Translations under genes and position numbers: made by a program
DNA from: JBPYFK01 sp051984675
Lineage (GTDB): Bacteria; Actinomycetota; Actinomycetes; Mycobacteriales; Pseudonocardiaceae
Length of the DNA: 24,625 nucleotides
Assembly: GCA_051984675.1 (NCBI GenBank)
Contig: JBPYFK010000124.1
Coordinates: forward strand, 1-24,625
Direction of reading: 5' to 3'
Notes under the pieces: model-generated
The model's database searches: none
What the model saw: only the letters and a program-made list of their open reading frames with translations
Told to the model about the DNA's origin: nothing
Part shown: piece by piece, positions 14,839 to 22,341 of the stretch
Numbering within the stretch: position 1 is the first letter of the stretch
How the letters are laid out: each line of letters begins with the position of its first letter

Positions 14839-15876
14839 TCAGCCGGTGGGGGCAAAGCGCAGCAATGCGCCGACACCATCGGTCATCTCGGTTCCGGCGG
14901 CTACGACGGCAACCGAGGCGCTGGTCTGAGCACAGATCTTGAGCAGGAATGCCTCCCGTTTGGCGGGCTGATCTGGATCCAACAGCAGCGTGTCCACCGC
15001 GCCCATCTCGGCTGACTGGGCAACCGATTCGTGTCCTTGCACGGCGTGACCGTGGGCAGCCTGCGCGTGCAGCTGTTCGGTGCGGTGCGTGGCGCTCAGC
15101 GAGCTGTCCTCATCGGCGATGCGCAGGAGGGCGTCCGTGAGTGCTTCATCGGAGGCGTGTTCGTCCCGGCCACCTCGGTCGGTTTCCACCAGTCGGTCAG
15201 CCAGGTGCTTGCTCAGCTCTTGGCGCACCGCAGTGCGTGCCTGCACCTCCCCTGCCAACACGAGTACCTCCGGAGCAAAGCGGGTGGCAACGGTGTCGAT
15301 ATGAGCGGCGATATCCTTGGCATTGCGGGACACGGTTTCCTCGGCCCGGCGCTGAATCTGCTTATGCGATAGCGCGCCCTCGCGGGGCTTGTGTACGCCT
15401 TCGACGGCGCCGCCTTCGACCACCTCCGCGTCGAGTTCGCGGGGCTCGTGTTGCTCGGCCACCACCTCTTGACGTATCTGGGCGCCCTGCTGGTCAGCGA
15501 CCACCAACAGGACGCGTACCCCCCGCGCCGCCTCCCGTACATAAGCGCCGAGCTCCGGCAAGACACCCCAGTGTGCCGCATCGCCGCACCCCAGAGCCGC
15601 ATCCCAGGGAGCGTCCAGCAGGATACCTGCCTCCGGGGTGGCGACCAGCACGCGGCCGTCGGTTTGCTGCTCGCCAGCCTGCTCTTGCGCCAGGGCCGTC
15701 TCCAGGACATCAAGGACGTCCTCGGTCGCCCCGGCGTTGAGCAAGCGCTCGCGCAGCGCCCGCCACCGCAACCGCATCTGCTCTGCGGCGTCCTCTCCCG
15801 GCGACCGGCCCTCCAGATACACGGTCGCGAAGGGACCGTCGTGGTCATACACAGTGTTTAGCTTCGACAGCTGCAT
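14839..15876 (-). CDS. Bacterial eRF1-like protein (baeRF family, Rv2629-like)
   Basis: This 345-residue cytoplasmic protein matches the bacterial homologues of archaeal/eukaryotic release factor 1, the group that includes M. tuberculosis Rv2629 and is related to the ribosome hibernation factor Balon. The start (LSKLNTVYDHDGPFATVYLE) is domain 1; the middle has VRVLLVVADQQGAQIRQEVV and then GALSHKQIQRRAEETVSRNA, where true eRF1 carries GGQ, absent here; the end (MGAVDTLLLDP, KICAQTSASVAVVAAG) is the eL30-like domain 3. Ribosome binding during stress is inferred from relatives, not seen. ATG 15876 follows GGGAGTAATGG. It stands alone in its direction, with DUF2795 and DUF6131-like genes on the same strand. 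Confidence 0.9.
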   Translation of the reverse strand: MQLSKLNTVYDHDGPFATVYLEGRSPGEDAAEQMRLRWRALRERLLNAGATEDVLDVLETALAQEQAGEQQTDGRVLVATPEAGILLDAPWDAALGCGDAAHWGVLPELGAYVREAARGVRVLLVVADQQGAQIRQEVVAEQHEPRELDAEVVEGGAVEGVHKPREGALSHKQIQRRAEETVSRNAKDIAAHIDTVATRFAPEVLVLAGEVQARTAVRQELSKHLADRLVETDRGGRDEHASDEALTDALLRIADEDSSLSATHRTEQLHAQAAHGHAVQGHESVAQSAEMGAVDTLLLDPDQPAKREAFLLKICAQTSASVAVVAAGTEMTDGVGALLRFAPTG

Positions 15877-16089
15877 CCATTACTCCCGACTGACTCGAAC
15901 CTCATCGTGATGTGGGTCGGCCACCTTAGCGGCAGCTCTGGACAACCGGGACTGCCCCGGTGCGCTTGCATGTGGCAAGACAAACAACCCCGACCCGTCG
16001 GCAGTCCCAGCCGCATGTTCTGCCCACCGTGTACTCCGCCCCAAACGCATGTCACTCCCAACGAGCGCCAATGCGCACGGCGTGAACGC

Positions 16090-16245
16090 TCAGAACCAGT
16101 GTCTGCGGCCACCGATCGCGTGTCCGGCCCGACCTGCAATCGCTAGAACACCGCCGACCACAAGCGCGATGATGCCCAGGGTCCACAGAATCTTGATACC
16201 GGTGACGAATCCGATGATCAGCAGGATAATCCCAAGTGCAATCAT
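16090..16245 (-). CDS. Small membrane protein, DUF6131-like
   Basis: This 51-residue protein has two hydrophobic helices: residues 2-14 (IALGIILLIIGFV) and 20-37 (LWTLGIIALVVGGVLAIAG), separated by a short TGIK turn, with a basic end (GHAIGGRRHWF) that should stay cytoplasmic. The pattern matches the tiny DUF6131-type actinobacterial proteins; function is unknown. The start at 16245 is fixed by GGAGGGGCGG upstream. The frame continues upstream to 16452 but is not protein-like there. It lies upstream of the eRF1-like gene in the same direction, about 210 bases apart, so a separate promoter is likely. Confidence 0.8.
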   Translation of the reverse strand: MIALGIILLIIGFVTGIKILWTLGIIALVVGGVLAIAGRAGHAIGGRRHWF

Positions 16246-17283
16246 GTGCTTCCGCCCCTCCTGTTCGTGCACGGGCCGGGTGGGTCGGACCAACGACCAG
16301 CGGCGGACGCGTCCCACAGATCCCGGTTGACACCTACGATCCTCGCCATGACAGCTCCGCGAAAGAGGGCGTTCGATCCACTGTCGGCTCCGTAGGCGTG
16401 ATAGGCGGCAGACAAAGGGAGAAGTGACAGCAGCCAGGTGCCGCCGAGCCAAACCTGTACTCGTCGCTCACCACGGAGCGGCCCCTTGCCATCGATTCTG
16501 GTCTCGTCGCAGTTGGCTACCCAACCTACCAGGCACAACTGCTGGTCTGCTTGACCGAGGTCAAGCATCTCCGGGAGGATCTTGACGCAGCGTCGGCGTC
16601 ACGTGCGAGCATGACCGGCCACACCTTCGGCCCAGCGAGCAGGAAAAGCGCCTGGTGGGCAACGAGCTCGGGCCTCCTTGGACCCGCCACGAGCACCAAA
16701 TCACCGTGAGCCCGCGCGGATGCAGCTAGCCTGTGGGAGAAGCAGGTGGTCCACGGCGAGACCCATCCGCTCCCGGTCGCCGTGGGCCACTGGTCATCGT
16801 CCTCGATGGCTGAGCGCGTCTGGACGGTGGGCTGCGAGAGGGCTGCGCCGTGTACTCAACTACAGACGATCACCCGTCCGGGGCGTCGCCACCCCAAGAG
16901 GTTTGGTCCATCGCCGATCTTGGTACTTCTTTAACGTACGAAGGAGCCTTCGACGACGAGGAGTGATGATGACTGAAGGCCCGTGGCAGGGCCAGACGAA
17001 GCGTGCGCTTATCTCCCAAGTGCGCCCGTAGCGGCAAGCTCGCTCGATGGACAAGACCCAGCTTCTCGGGCGGGTGAGCGGGGCCGCAGCCAGTAGCCGT
17101 CCATCGGGACAGCGTCTAAAACCAGGTCCGCGCGGTGGCGACAACACCGTCCTGCTGCGCCCCGCAGGTTGAGATTGGACAACACCAGCAGCAACTGTCG
17201 CGCTCGCTGGCCGTGCTGTTCCGGTGAGTCGATCATTACCTTCAGCGAATCTGCGGAAGGCCAGGACAGAGAGGAGGACCGTA
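16246..17283. other. Non-coding stretch of about 1 kb
   Basis: No gene is supported on either strand. It should hold the divergent promoters of the small membrane gene (minus) and of the gene at 17284 (plus). One short hairpin (CGAAGG-AG-CCTTCG, 16939-16952) is seen. Frames at 16678-17031 have weak starts and no recognisable content. Confidence 0.4.
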
Positions 17284-17625
17284 ATGGCAAACGAAGAGCT
17301 GCCGCTACCGAACTACGACGAGCTGCCCACAGGAACGCTGCGGCACCGCATTCGCGCCTTGACCCAGCCGCAACTCGTACAACTGCTGGAGCATGAGCGG
17401 CATCATGCCAACCGCGCCCCAGTCGTCACGCTGCTGTCCAATCGCTTGGATCAACTGGAACACGGGGCGAGCCCGTCGCCTGGTTCCCAGGAAGAGATGC
17501 CGGAGATAGCCGAGCACAAGCGAGGTGGATCGCCAGTGACACCCAGCGGGCCCAGCGAATCCGGCCGACCGGTACCGCACGGCACGCGCAGCAAGACCGG
17601 CAAAGGCGCCGAGCACACCCAATGA
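17284..17625 (+). CDS. Small actinobacterial protein with an 'LPNYDELP' start (DUF8129-like)
   Basis: This 113-residue protein has a conserved helical N-terminal half (NEELPLPNYDELPTGTLRHR, IRALTQPQLVQLLEHERHHA, APVVTLLSNRLDQLEHGA) and a disordered, Pro/Gly/Ser-rich C-terminal half. I recall this pattern as a domain named DUF8129 in mycobacteria and relatives, but I am not certain of the number; function is unknown. ATG 17284 follows GAGAGGAGGACCGTA, an excellent ribosome site; the frame runs upstream to 17224 without one. The final five codons and stop are part of a 20-bp tandem duplication. Confidence 0.82.
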   Translation: MANEELPLPNYDELPTGTLRHRIRALTQPQLVQLLEHERHHANRAPVVTLLSNRLDQLEHGASPSPGSQEEMPEIAEHKRGGSPVTPSGPSESGRPVPHGTRSKTGKGAEHTQ

Positions 17626-17646
17626 CCGCCGAGCACACCCAATGAC
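17607..17646 (+). repeat. Perfect 20-bp tandem duplication at the gene end
   Basis: The unit CGCCGAGCACACCCAATGAC occurs twice head to tail (17607-17626 and 17627-17646). The first copy encodes the last residues AEHTQ and the stop; the second lies in the untranslated region. It looks like a recent slippage duplication. Confidence 0.9.
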
Positions 17647-18408
17647 CATTGCCGCGTGTACGACAACATCACACAGCTCAGCTCGATACAAATCGTCAGC
17701 CGCAGGAAGTATATGAGGGTTGCTGTTGTCCTGGCCTCCGTCGGGCTCGCCGGCTTTGTGACGTGCTTGGATCTTGCAAGCGGCGACCCGCGCGTCCCGA
17801 TCGGCACATGAGCGCTAGACACCTCTGCGACGATCCCGCCAATTGCGGTGTTGGTGTTCTTGGGTTACCACGGAGCCGCGAGTACCGTGCTGCACCGGAC
17901 GGGTGTCGCCACTGGCGCTGCGTTCGGGAGCTCAACTGCCCGCTCGTCGCCGGCATCGGCGCGGCCGTCGCCAACGGTGCAGCGCTGCTAGTGACCCGAC
18001 AAGCCCAGGGGGAATGGTGCCTTTTGTCGGTGGCAGTGAAGGTGGGCCGGGTTCGGCGAACAGGCCCACATCGGCCTGTTCCTACGCGGCACTGGTGCCA
18101 GCTCAACGCGATAACTACTCGTGTTGACCGGTATCAGCCCGAACTCCTCACCGACCACGCTCTGCAACCGACGCCCCTCCACGACGATCCGGAGCGTGCC
18201 GCGCAGACCCCACACGCTCAACCCGAAGGCGAAGACTATTCCTCCTCACCCGGTTGCTTCATTCATCTCTCCGCAGCCCACGATCGTTACGCCGGCGCTT
18301 CGCCGAAGGAACGATCCTAACCTTCTGGGCTAGCAGAGATGGATGCGCGGCCCCTGCTCGGCGGGCGCCGTGGCTAGTGGTCGATCTGAGCGGGACGAGA
18401 GGCAACGA
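17647..18408. other. Non-coding stretch, possibly containing a decayed membrane gene
   Basis: No intact gene is supported. Between 17713 and 17995 hydrophobic runs appear in successive frames (RVAVVLASVGLAGFV from ATG 17713, then IPPIAVLVFLGYHGAAS, then CPLVAGIGAAVANGAALLV), which could be a membrane gene broken by frameshifts. I recognise no family, so this is weak. Confidence 0.3.
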
Positions 18409-18422
18409 TTGTCCTAGGACAA
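18409..18422 (+). promoter_or_regulatory. Perfect 14-bp palindrome upstream of csbD
   Basis: TTGTCCT followed by AGGACAA forms a perfect palindrome about 110 bases before the csbD start. A GGGTAC at 18449-18454, like the -10 of SigB/SigF-type promoters, lies between, although no matching -35 is clear. An operator role is inferred. Confidence 0.4.
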
Positions 18423-18533
18423 CCATATCGCTCCGCTGGTACAGGCTTGGGTACACTGGCCCGGGCCAGGTACACGCAGTCAGGGCGCGGCCTGGTGATC
18501 ACCTACGTCGCAGCGAGCGAGGAAGGACCAAAG

Positions 18534-18734
18534 ATGGCGGCTGAGGACAAGGCGAACAACAAGGCAGACGAGCTCAAGGGCAAGGCCAAGGAGGCCATCG
18601 GTAAGGTGACGGACAACGAACAATGGGACATCGAAGGTAAGGCTGACCAGATCAAAAGCAACTTGAAGCAGGCAGGCGAGAAAGTTAAGGATGCCGTCAG
18701 CGGCGTCCTTGACGATAAGGATGCTCAAAACTGA
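18534..18734 (+). CDS. CsbD family stress protein
   Basis: This 66-residue protein is a clear CsbD (YjbJ-like) member: ADELKGKAKEAIGKVTDNEQ, then WDIEGKADQIKSNLKQAGEK, then VKDAVSGVL. The family consists of small, highly charged helical proteins induced in the general stress response (SigB in Bacillus); the molecular role is unknown. ATG 18534 follows GAGGAAGGACCAAAG. It is a single-gene unit, with a candidate operator and promoter upstream and a 12-bp hairpin terminator downstream. The lysine-rich gene at 4777 is a distant relative in the same window. Confidence 0.92.
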   Translation: MAAEDKANNKADELKGKAKEAIGKVTDNEQWDIEGKADQIKSNLKQAGEKVKDAVSGVLDDKDAQN

Positions 18735-18758
18735 GTGAGTCCAACGTTGGCATCACGC

Positions 18759-18799
18759 GGTGGATGCGTGTTCGTGCCGTCCGGGGGCACGCATCCACC
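18759..18799 (+). terminator. Hairpin terminator after csbD
   Basis: GGTGGATGCGTG (18759-18770) and CACGCATCCACC (18788-18799) form a perfect 12-bp stem with a 17-base loop, 24 bases after the csbD stop. No T-run follows. Confidence 0.75.
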
Positions 18800-18937
18800 C
18801 GGGATGAGGCGTTTTGCGCGACCGCGTGAAGCTGCGGTTCCGTACGAGACCAGGACCAAGATTACTTCGCGCAACGGCCATCCGGTGCTGTTATCCTGAA
18901 CACCCCGTATGCCAGTGAGCGCCAGTAAGGAAACAGC

Positions 18938-19165
18938 ATGGAGCACGCCGACAACGAGTCACAGGACGCCGAGGCACGCGCGAAGCCTGCGGAGGTTCTG
19001 GATGCGCTGGAAGACAAGGTTCTCGGCGTACGCCCGGAAGATCGTCGTCGACGCCACGACGTCACCGAGAATAGTGATACGCCTGCGCATCAAGCCGATC
19101 TCCATCTGCAAGATTGGGCAAGTACCGAAAGTGGTAGTCCGGGGGTTTCTGAACCACCCTCATGA
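18938..19165 (+). CDS. Small acidic hypothetical protein
   Basis: This 75-residue, highly charged protein is rich in Asp, Glu and Arg and probably disordered except for a helix at residues 13-30 (AKPAEVLDALEDKVLGV). The motif KVLGVRPEDRRRRHDVTEN is distinctive and looks conserved, but I cannot name a family. ATG 18938 follows AAGGAAACAGC, a reasonable ribosome site. TTATCCT about 50 bases upstream could be a -10 element. A perfect 22-bp palindrome begins 11 bases after the stop. An overlapping frame from 18909 is less protein-like. Confidence 0.68.
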   Translation: MEHADNESQDAEARAKPAEVLDALEDKVLGVRPEDRRRRHDVTENSDTPAHQADLHLQDWASTESGSPGVSEPPS

Positions 19166-19176
19166 CAGCAGCTTTT

Positions 19177-19198
19177 CGTGATGTAGGCCTACATCACG
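19177..19198. repeat. Perfect 22-bp palindrome
   Basis: The half CGTGATGTAGG is followed directly by its reverse complement, with no central spacer. It starts 11 bases after a stop codon. With no loop it is a better protein-binding site than a terminator, although a GGCC-tipped hairpin in RNA is possible. Confidence 0.7.
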
Positions 19199-19562
19199 CA
19201 CTGGAACGCGACTTACACGACTGCTCTCAGTTGGAGTTGACCTCCGGCGCCGGCCCCAGGGAGCTGCACTGTCCTCGGATCAGGCTGCCGAGTGGGCGAC
19301 GTGGACGAGGTCAACGGGCCCAGCAGACACCGGGCCAGTTTGATCACTTTGGACGTCTCTGTGGGGCACGGCGCAGCTTAATACGCGCCTTTCAAGACGG
19401 AGAAGACGGCCACCCATACTGCAGACGGCACGAAGACGTGTCACGGCTGTGATCAGTTCACCAGACAACAACAGTGGAGGGCCAAATCGGTAAGCTCCAG
19501 CGAATATTTCGCCATGGCAGTTCAGGATCTCGGAGCGGGTCGGTCAAGTCGAAGGGAACATC
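19199..19562. other. Non-coding stretch
   Basis: About 360 bases with no supported gene. The right end should hold the promoter of the gene at 19563; GTTCA and GGGTCG, 12 bases apart (19519-19541), loosely resemble a stress-sigma promoter but are not asserted. Confidence 0.4.
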
Positions 19563-19787
19563 ATGGCACGTCAGGAACACATCGAGGTAGCCGAGTTACT
19601 CGCACGTCTGGCCAAGATGGAGAATCGAGCACGTTCGATGATCCTGCAAGCAGGTGAGGTGTCCCCGGACGCGCACGGTCAACAAAAGTTCTCCGAGGGT
19701 GAGCTTTCCGCATTGCAAGGGGTTCAGGTCCTCGTGCGCCAAATCGCTGATTGGCCTATTGAAGATCGTGAAATGCCGGACATGTGA
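19563..19787 (+). CDS. Small hypothetical helical protein
   Basis: This 74-residue soluble protein is mostly helical: EVAELLARLAKMENRARSMI, FSEGELSALQGVQVLVRQIA, ending DWPIEDREMPDM. No membrane segment, cofactor motif or family is recognised. ATG 19563 follows GAAGGGAACATC, a good ribosome site, and codon use is like its neighbours. It is isolated, with more than 350 bases of non-coding DNA on each side. Confidence 0.7.
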   Translation: MARQEHIEVAELLARLAKMENRARSMILQAGEVSPDAHGQQKFSEGELSALQGVQVLVRQIADWPIEDREMPDM

Positions 19788-20471
19788 CCGTCGGCGTCGC
19801 ATTCTGGCCCGAGTCGGCCGGACTGCGCGTTGGCGGTTTCCGAGCATGTAACCTGGATGGAAGCTACAGAAAGAGCCCCGCGTAAGTCCGGGTGGTATAA
19901 GGGATCGGTGCGATTGGCTGTTGACGTTTCAGGATGAACACGTTGACGGAAGCCATCATCGGTACGGCACAGTGACTTGTTGCCATCACGGCCGGATGCG
20001 TTTTGCGCACGATGAACACCTACCCGAGCGCGCGACTACCCGAGCACCCTACTGGCAGTCCGGTCCTCCATCGCCGTCTGAGACCCCTGGCGGCGGGTCA
20101 CCGCGATCTCGCGAAACTGGCTGCGCCGTCGCGGTCGACGTCGGCCCGCCCGGGCTGATACGAGGTCGTCCGCTAGCCAGACGTGGAGCCTTGGGCGCCG
20201 TGAACTGCCGCTGCGAGTGCGATCTCTAGACTCCACATCGACAGGCCGTCTCGGACGGACGGCACCGATGCTCGCATTCAAGAGGAAGGGGATCATCGGA
20301 CTCGCGGGCTTCTCTCTACGCAGGTACTTGCGAGGTGCACCTCGACGGCATTGCATGCTCCCAGGGGATAACCATGCTCCTCGTTAGCCGCCGCGGGGAA
20401 GTCGAAGTCGCCGCTCTACCTGCCGGCAATCGTTGCCTCCGAACAATCATTCGCAGGAGCCTCGCCTAGAG
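19788..20471. other. Non-coding stretch
   Basis: About 680 bases with no supported gene on either strand. Frames are short and lack ribosome sites. It borders the decayed transposase to its right and may be flanking debris of that element. Confidence 0.4.
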
Positions 20472-20898
20472 TCAACGCATCACGCACCTCTGGATATGGC
20501 ACAGGGCCTCAAAGCGCACCACGGTCTTCAACCAGTGTCCCTCGGGCGACGAGCCCAGCCGGTGAGCTGCCACCCCAGTCCTCCACAAGAGCTCCCGATG
20601 GGTCGCACGCTGCACCGTCACCAGGCTCGGGACAGCACGCCCGCACGGTTGCCCCTCGGCGACCAACTCCCGGTGCAGCACCGTCGCGTTCCCTCGCCCT
20701 GAGGTCAACCCCGCCCTCAATCCGATCATCGATTTTCGAACCTGCTCCGCGGAGCAGGTCGCTTGCCTGAGGGGCGGGCCAGCCACCGCCGCACCGTCCG
20801 CTCCGACACCCGGTCTCGACCGCCAGCCGCACCTGATCGCTGGACAGCTCGTCGTGCTCACCCAGGGGCAACAGCCTTGCCACCGCCGCCTCGCGCAA
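20472..20898 (-). pseudogene. Decayed Mu-type/integrase-like transposase, N-terminal part
   Basis: The minus strand carries the N-terminal DNA-binding part of a large Mu-type (rve/DDE) transposase common in Streptomyces. From 20898: EAAVARLLPLGEHDELSSDQ and VRLAVETG, then one frame on VSERTVRRWLARPSGKRPAP (recognition helix), then in another frame GRGNATVLHRELVAEGQ and AVPSLVTVQRATHREL, a second HTH block. The catalytic integrase domain, expected next, is missing. There are at least two frame breaks and a large 3' loss. A perfect 20-bp palindrome (20740-20759) lies inside. Confidence 0.7.
20740..20759. repeat. Perfect 20-bp palindrome inside the transposase remnant
   Basis: ACCTGCTCCG is followed directly by its reverse complement. 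It overlaps the former coding sequence (PAPRS codons), so it may be accidental, but perfect 20-bp palindromes are rare by chance. Confidence 0.6.
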
Positions 20899-20915
20899 GG
20901 CCCAGCTCCACCGCC

Positions 20916-21264
20916 TCAGCGGGCTGACGCGTGGCCGCCACGCTGAGCGACCCGCAAGAAGGCCTCCACACCACGCTGATACGCCGCAGCAAGCTCACGG
21001 AGCTGCGCGGCCAGCTCGCCTAACCCCTCGACGGCGAGCGCGCGCTGCCGCCGAGCCACCGGCTCCTCAAACGCCCAGTCGGCAGCGCCCTCACCACAAA
21101 GACCGCTCGACCCGCTCCCGGGTCGCCTTGTCCAGGTTGTACGGGTACGGGGCCGACAGCAGCCGCTCCTGCTCAGCGGCACCGTCCAGCATTACCGCCA
21201 CCAGCGTGGCGGCAACCGGCAACATCGAGATCGAGCGCCAGGTCGGCGGCTGCATTTCGCTCAT
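20916..21264 (-). pseudogene. Broken accessory gene of the Mu-type element
   Basis: From ATG 21264 the minus strand reads SEMQPPTWRSISMLPVAATL, VAVMLDGAAEQERLLSAPYP and NLDKATRERVERSLW, then a stop. One frame over, from about 21090, it continues EGAADWAFEEPVARRQRALA, VEGLGELAAQLRELAAAYQR and ends at 20916. Joined, this makes a helical protein of about 115 residues like those encoded just before Mu-type transposases in Streptomyces elements. Its role is unknown; the single frameshift makes it inactive. The transposase remnant begins 18 bases further on. Confidence 0.6.
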
Positions 21265-21441
21265 GAGCGGACCGCGTTCCATCCCCAGGATCAGTTCCCT
21301 CGCTATGGGTTTCCGAATGGGTTTCCGACCGTGGACCGACCAGTGCGCGCCCATGACAACGAGCTGACGCCTCTCAGCTACCAAACCGTAACCTTTTCAA
21401 GCGTGATGTCCAGCCATCTTGGGAACTCCAACAAGCGAAGG

Positions 21442-21458
21442 GTTGCCTTTCTGGCAAC
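21442..21458 (+). promoter_or_regulatory. Short hairpin in the leader of the GlsB/YeaQ gene
   Basis: GTTGCC (21442-21447) pairs with GGCAAC (21453-21458) around TTTCT, 25 bases before ATG 21483. It is small but close to the ribosome site GAAAGGGAG. Confidence 0.35.
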
Positions 21459-21482
21459 GTAGCAACGAAAGGGAGCAACGCG

Positions 21483-21746
21483 ATGGGCATCCTCAGTTGG
21501 ATCGTGTTTGGGTTAATCGCAGGCGCGATTGCCAAGTTCATCATGCCCGGCAAGGACCCCGGCGGGATCTTGCTGACGATCGTGATCGGCATCGTCGGCG
21601 GACTGCTGGGTGGCTGGCTTGGCAGTTCTGTTTTCGGCAGCACGGGAGTCTCTGGCTTCAACCTGATGAGCTTCGTTTGGGCCATCATTGGTTCGTTGAT
21701 CTTGCTGATCATCTACCGACTCATCTTCAGCCGAGCCCGTGTCTGA
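21483..21746 (+). CDS. GlsB/YeaQ/YmgE family stress membrane protein
   Basis: This 87-residue membrane protein belongs to the transglycosylase-associated (GlsB/YeaQ/YmgE) family, found in general stress regulons; the molecular role is not known. Three helices are visible: about 2-20 (ILSWIVFGLIAGAIAKFIM), 28-48 (GILLTIVIGIVGGLLGGWLG) and 60-82 (LMSFVWAIIGSLILLIIYRL), with the typical PGKDPGG turn after the first and a basic RARV end. ATG 21483 follows GAAAGGGAGCAACGCG. It is a single-gene unit between the dead transposon and a non-coding stretch. Confidence 0.94.
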   Translation: MGILSWIVFGLIAGAIAKFIMPGKDPGGILLTIVIGIVGGLLGGWLGSSVFGSTGVSGFNLMSFVWAIIGSLILLIIYRLIFSRARV

Positions 21747-22341
21747 GCAAGGAGCCTGACCCTCCGGCTCGGGCTGCGTCTCGGCGCACCGACGGGGTAT
21801 CGTGCCGTGATCACAGACCGTCGGTGTGTGACACAGGCAGACTGCGCCATGGGGTGGGCGGGTTCGTGCCTGCTCACCCCACGGCGCGCAATCCTTGATG
21901 AGGACTCCCGAGCCCGCCCGTCACTGCCGGTCATTCGTGTCGCGTTTCAGCAATCGAGATGAGTCGAGACGTGCGTCTCCTCATGTGAGCGTGACTTTTA
22001 GTTGTGTTACGACAACTAAGTGGACTGGTCAGGCACGCACGGGTTTGATCAGTCGAGCTGAGTCGCCGAAGGGTCGATCCGGAAGGCTTGCGCGGTGAAG
22101 TTGTGTCTAGTCAGTCTCGGGTCTGGGCGTGGTAATCGCGCCGAGGGCTGTGCCGAGATCGTCTTCCCTCCAGGGAACACACGTCGATTGCTCGCGAAGC
22201 TCGTGTCAAGCTGCTACGGCGGTCTCGACCAATACGTTGTGTACGTTGGTCATCGCTCGGCCTTGCCGGCGCACTGCCGAGCTCCTGGCTGTCCCGAAGC
22301 CATGACGTCAGTCGCTGGCCTCCAATGAATGCACCGCATGT
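21747..22341. other. Non-coding stretch with two inverted repeats
   Basis: About 600 bases between the GlsB/YeaQ gene and the phosphatase stop. It holds an imperfect hairpin at 21844-21887 (GCGCC-A-TGGGGTG with CACCCCA-C-GGCGC, 18-base loop), a possible terminator, and the TTAGTTGT repeat at 21998-22019. No gene is supported. Confidence 0.45.
21998..22019. promoter_or_regulatory. AT-rich inverted repeat, operator-like
   Basis: TTAGTTGT (21998-22005) and ACAACTAA (22012-22019) are perfect 8-bp inverted repeats with a 6-base spacer, strikingly AT-rich against the background. The shape suits a MarR- or TetR-type dimer site; no gene immediately follows on either strand. Confidence 0.45.

Noticed and set aside
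17649..18320. 223-residue plus-strand frame
   Set aside because: Cys/Arg/His-rich shadow-like composition with no start signal. The hydrophobic pieces in the other frames fit better.
13700..19541. SigB/SigF-type promoter pairs (GTTT-like and GGGTA-like) upstream of several stress genes
   Set aside because: I looked upstream of most of the stress genes. Matches were partial with variable spacing and no consistent motif, so I do not call promoters.
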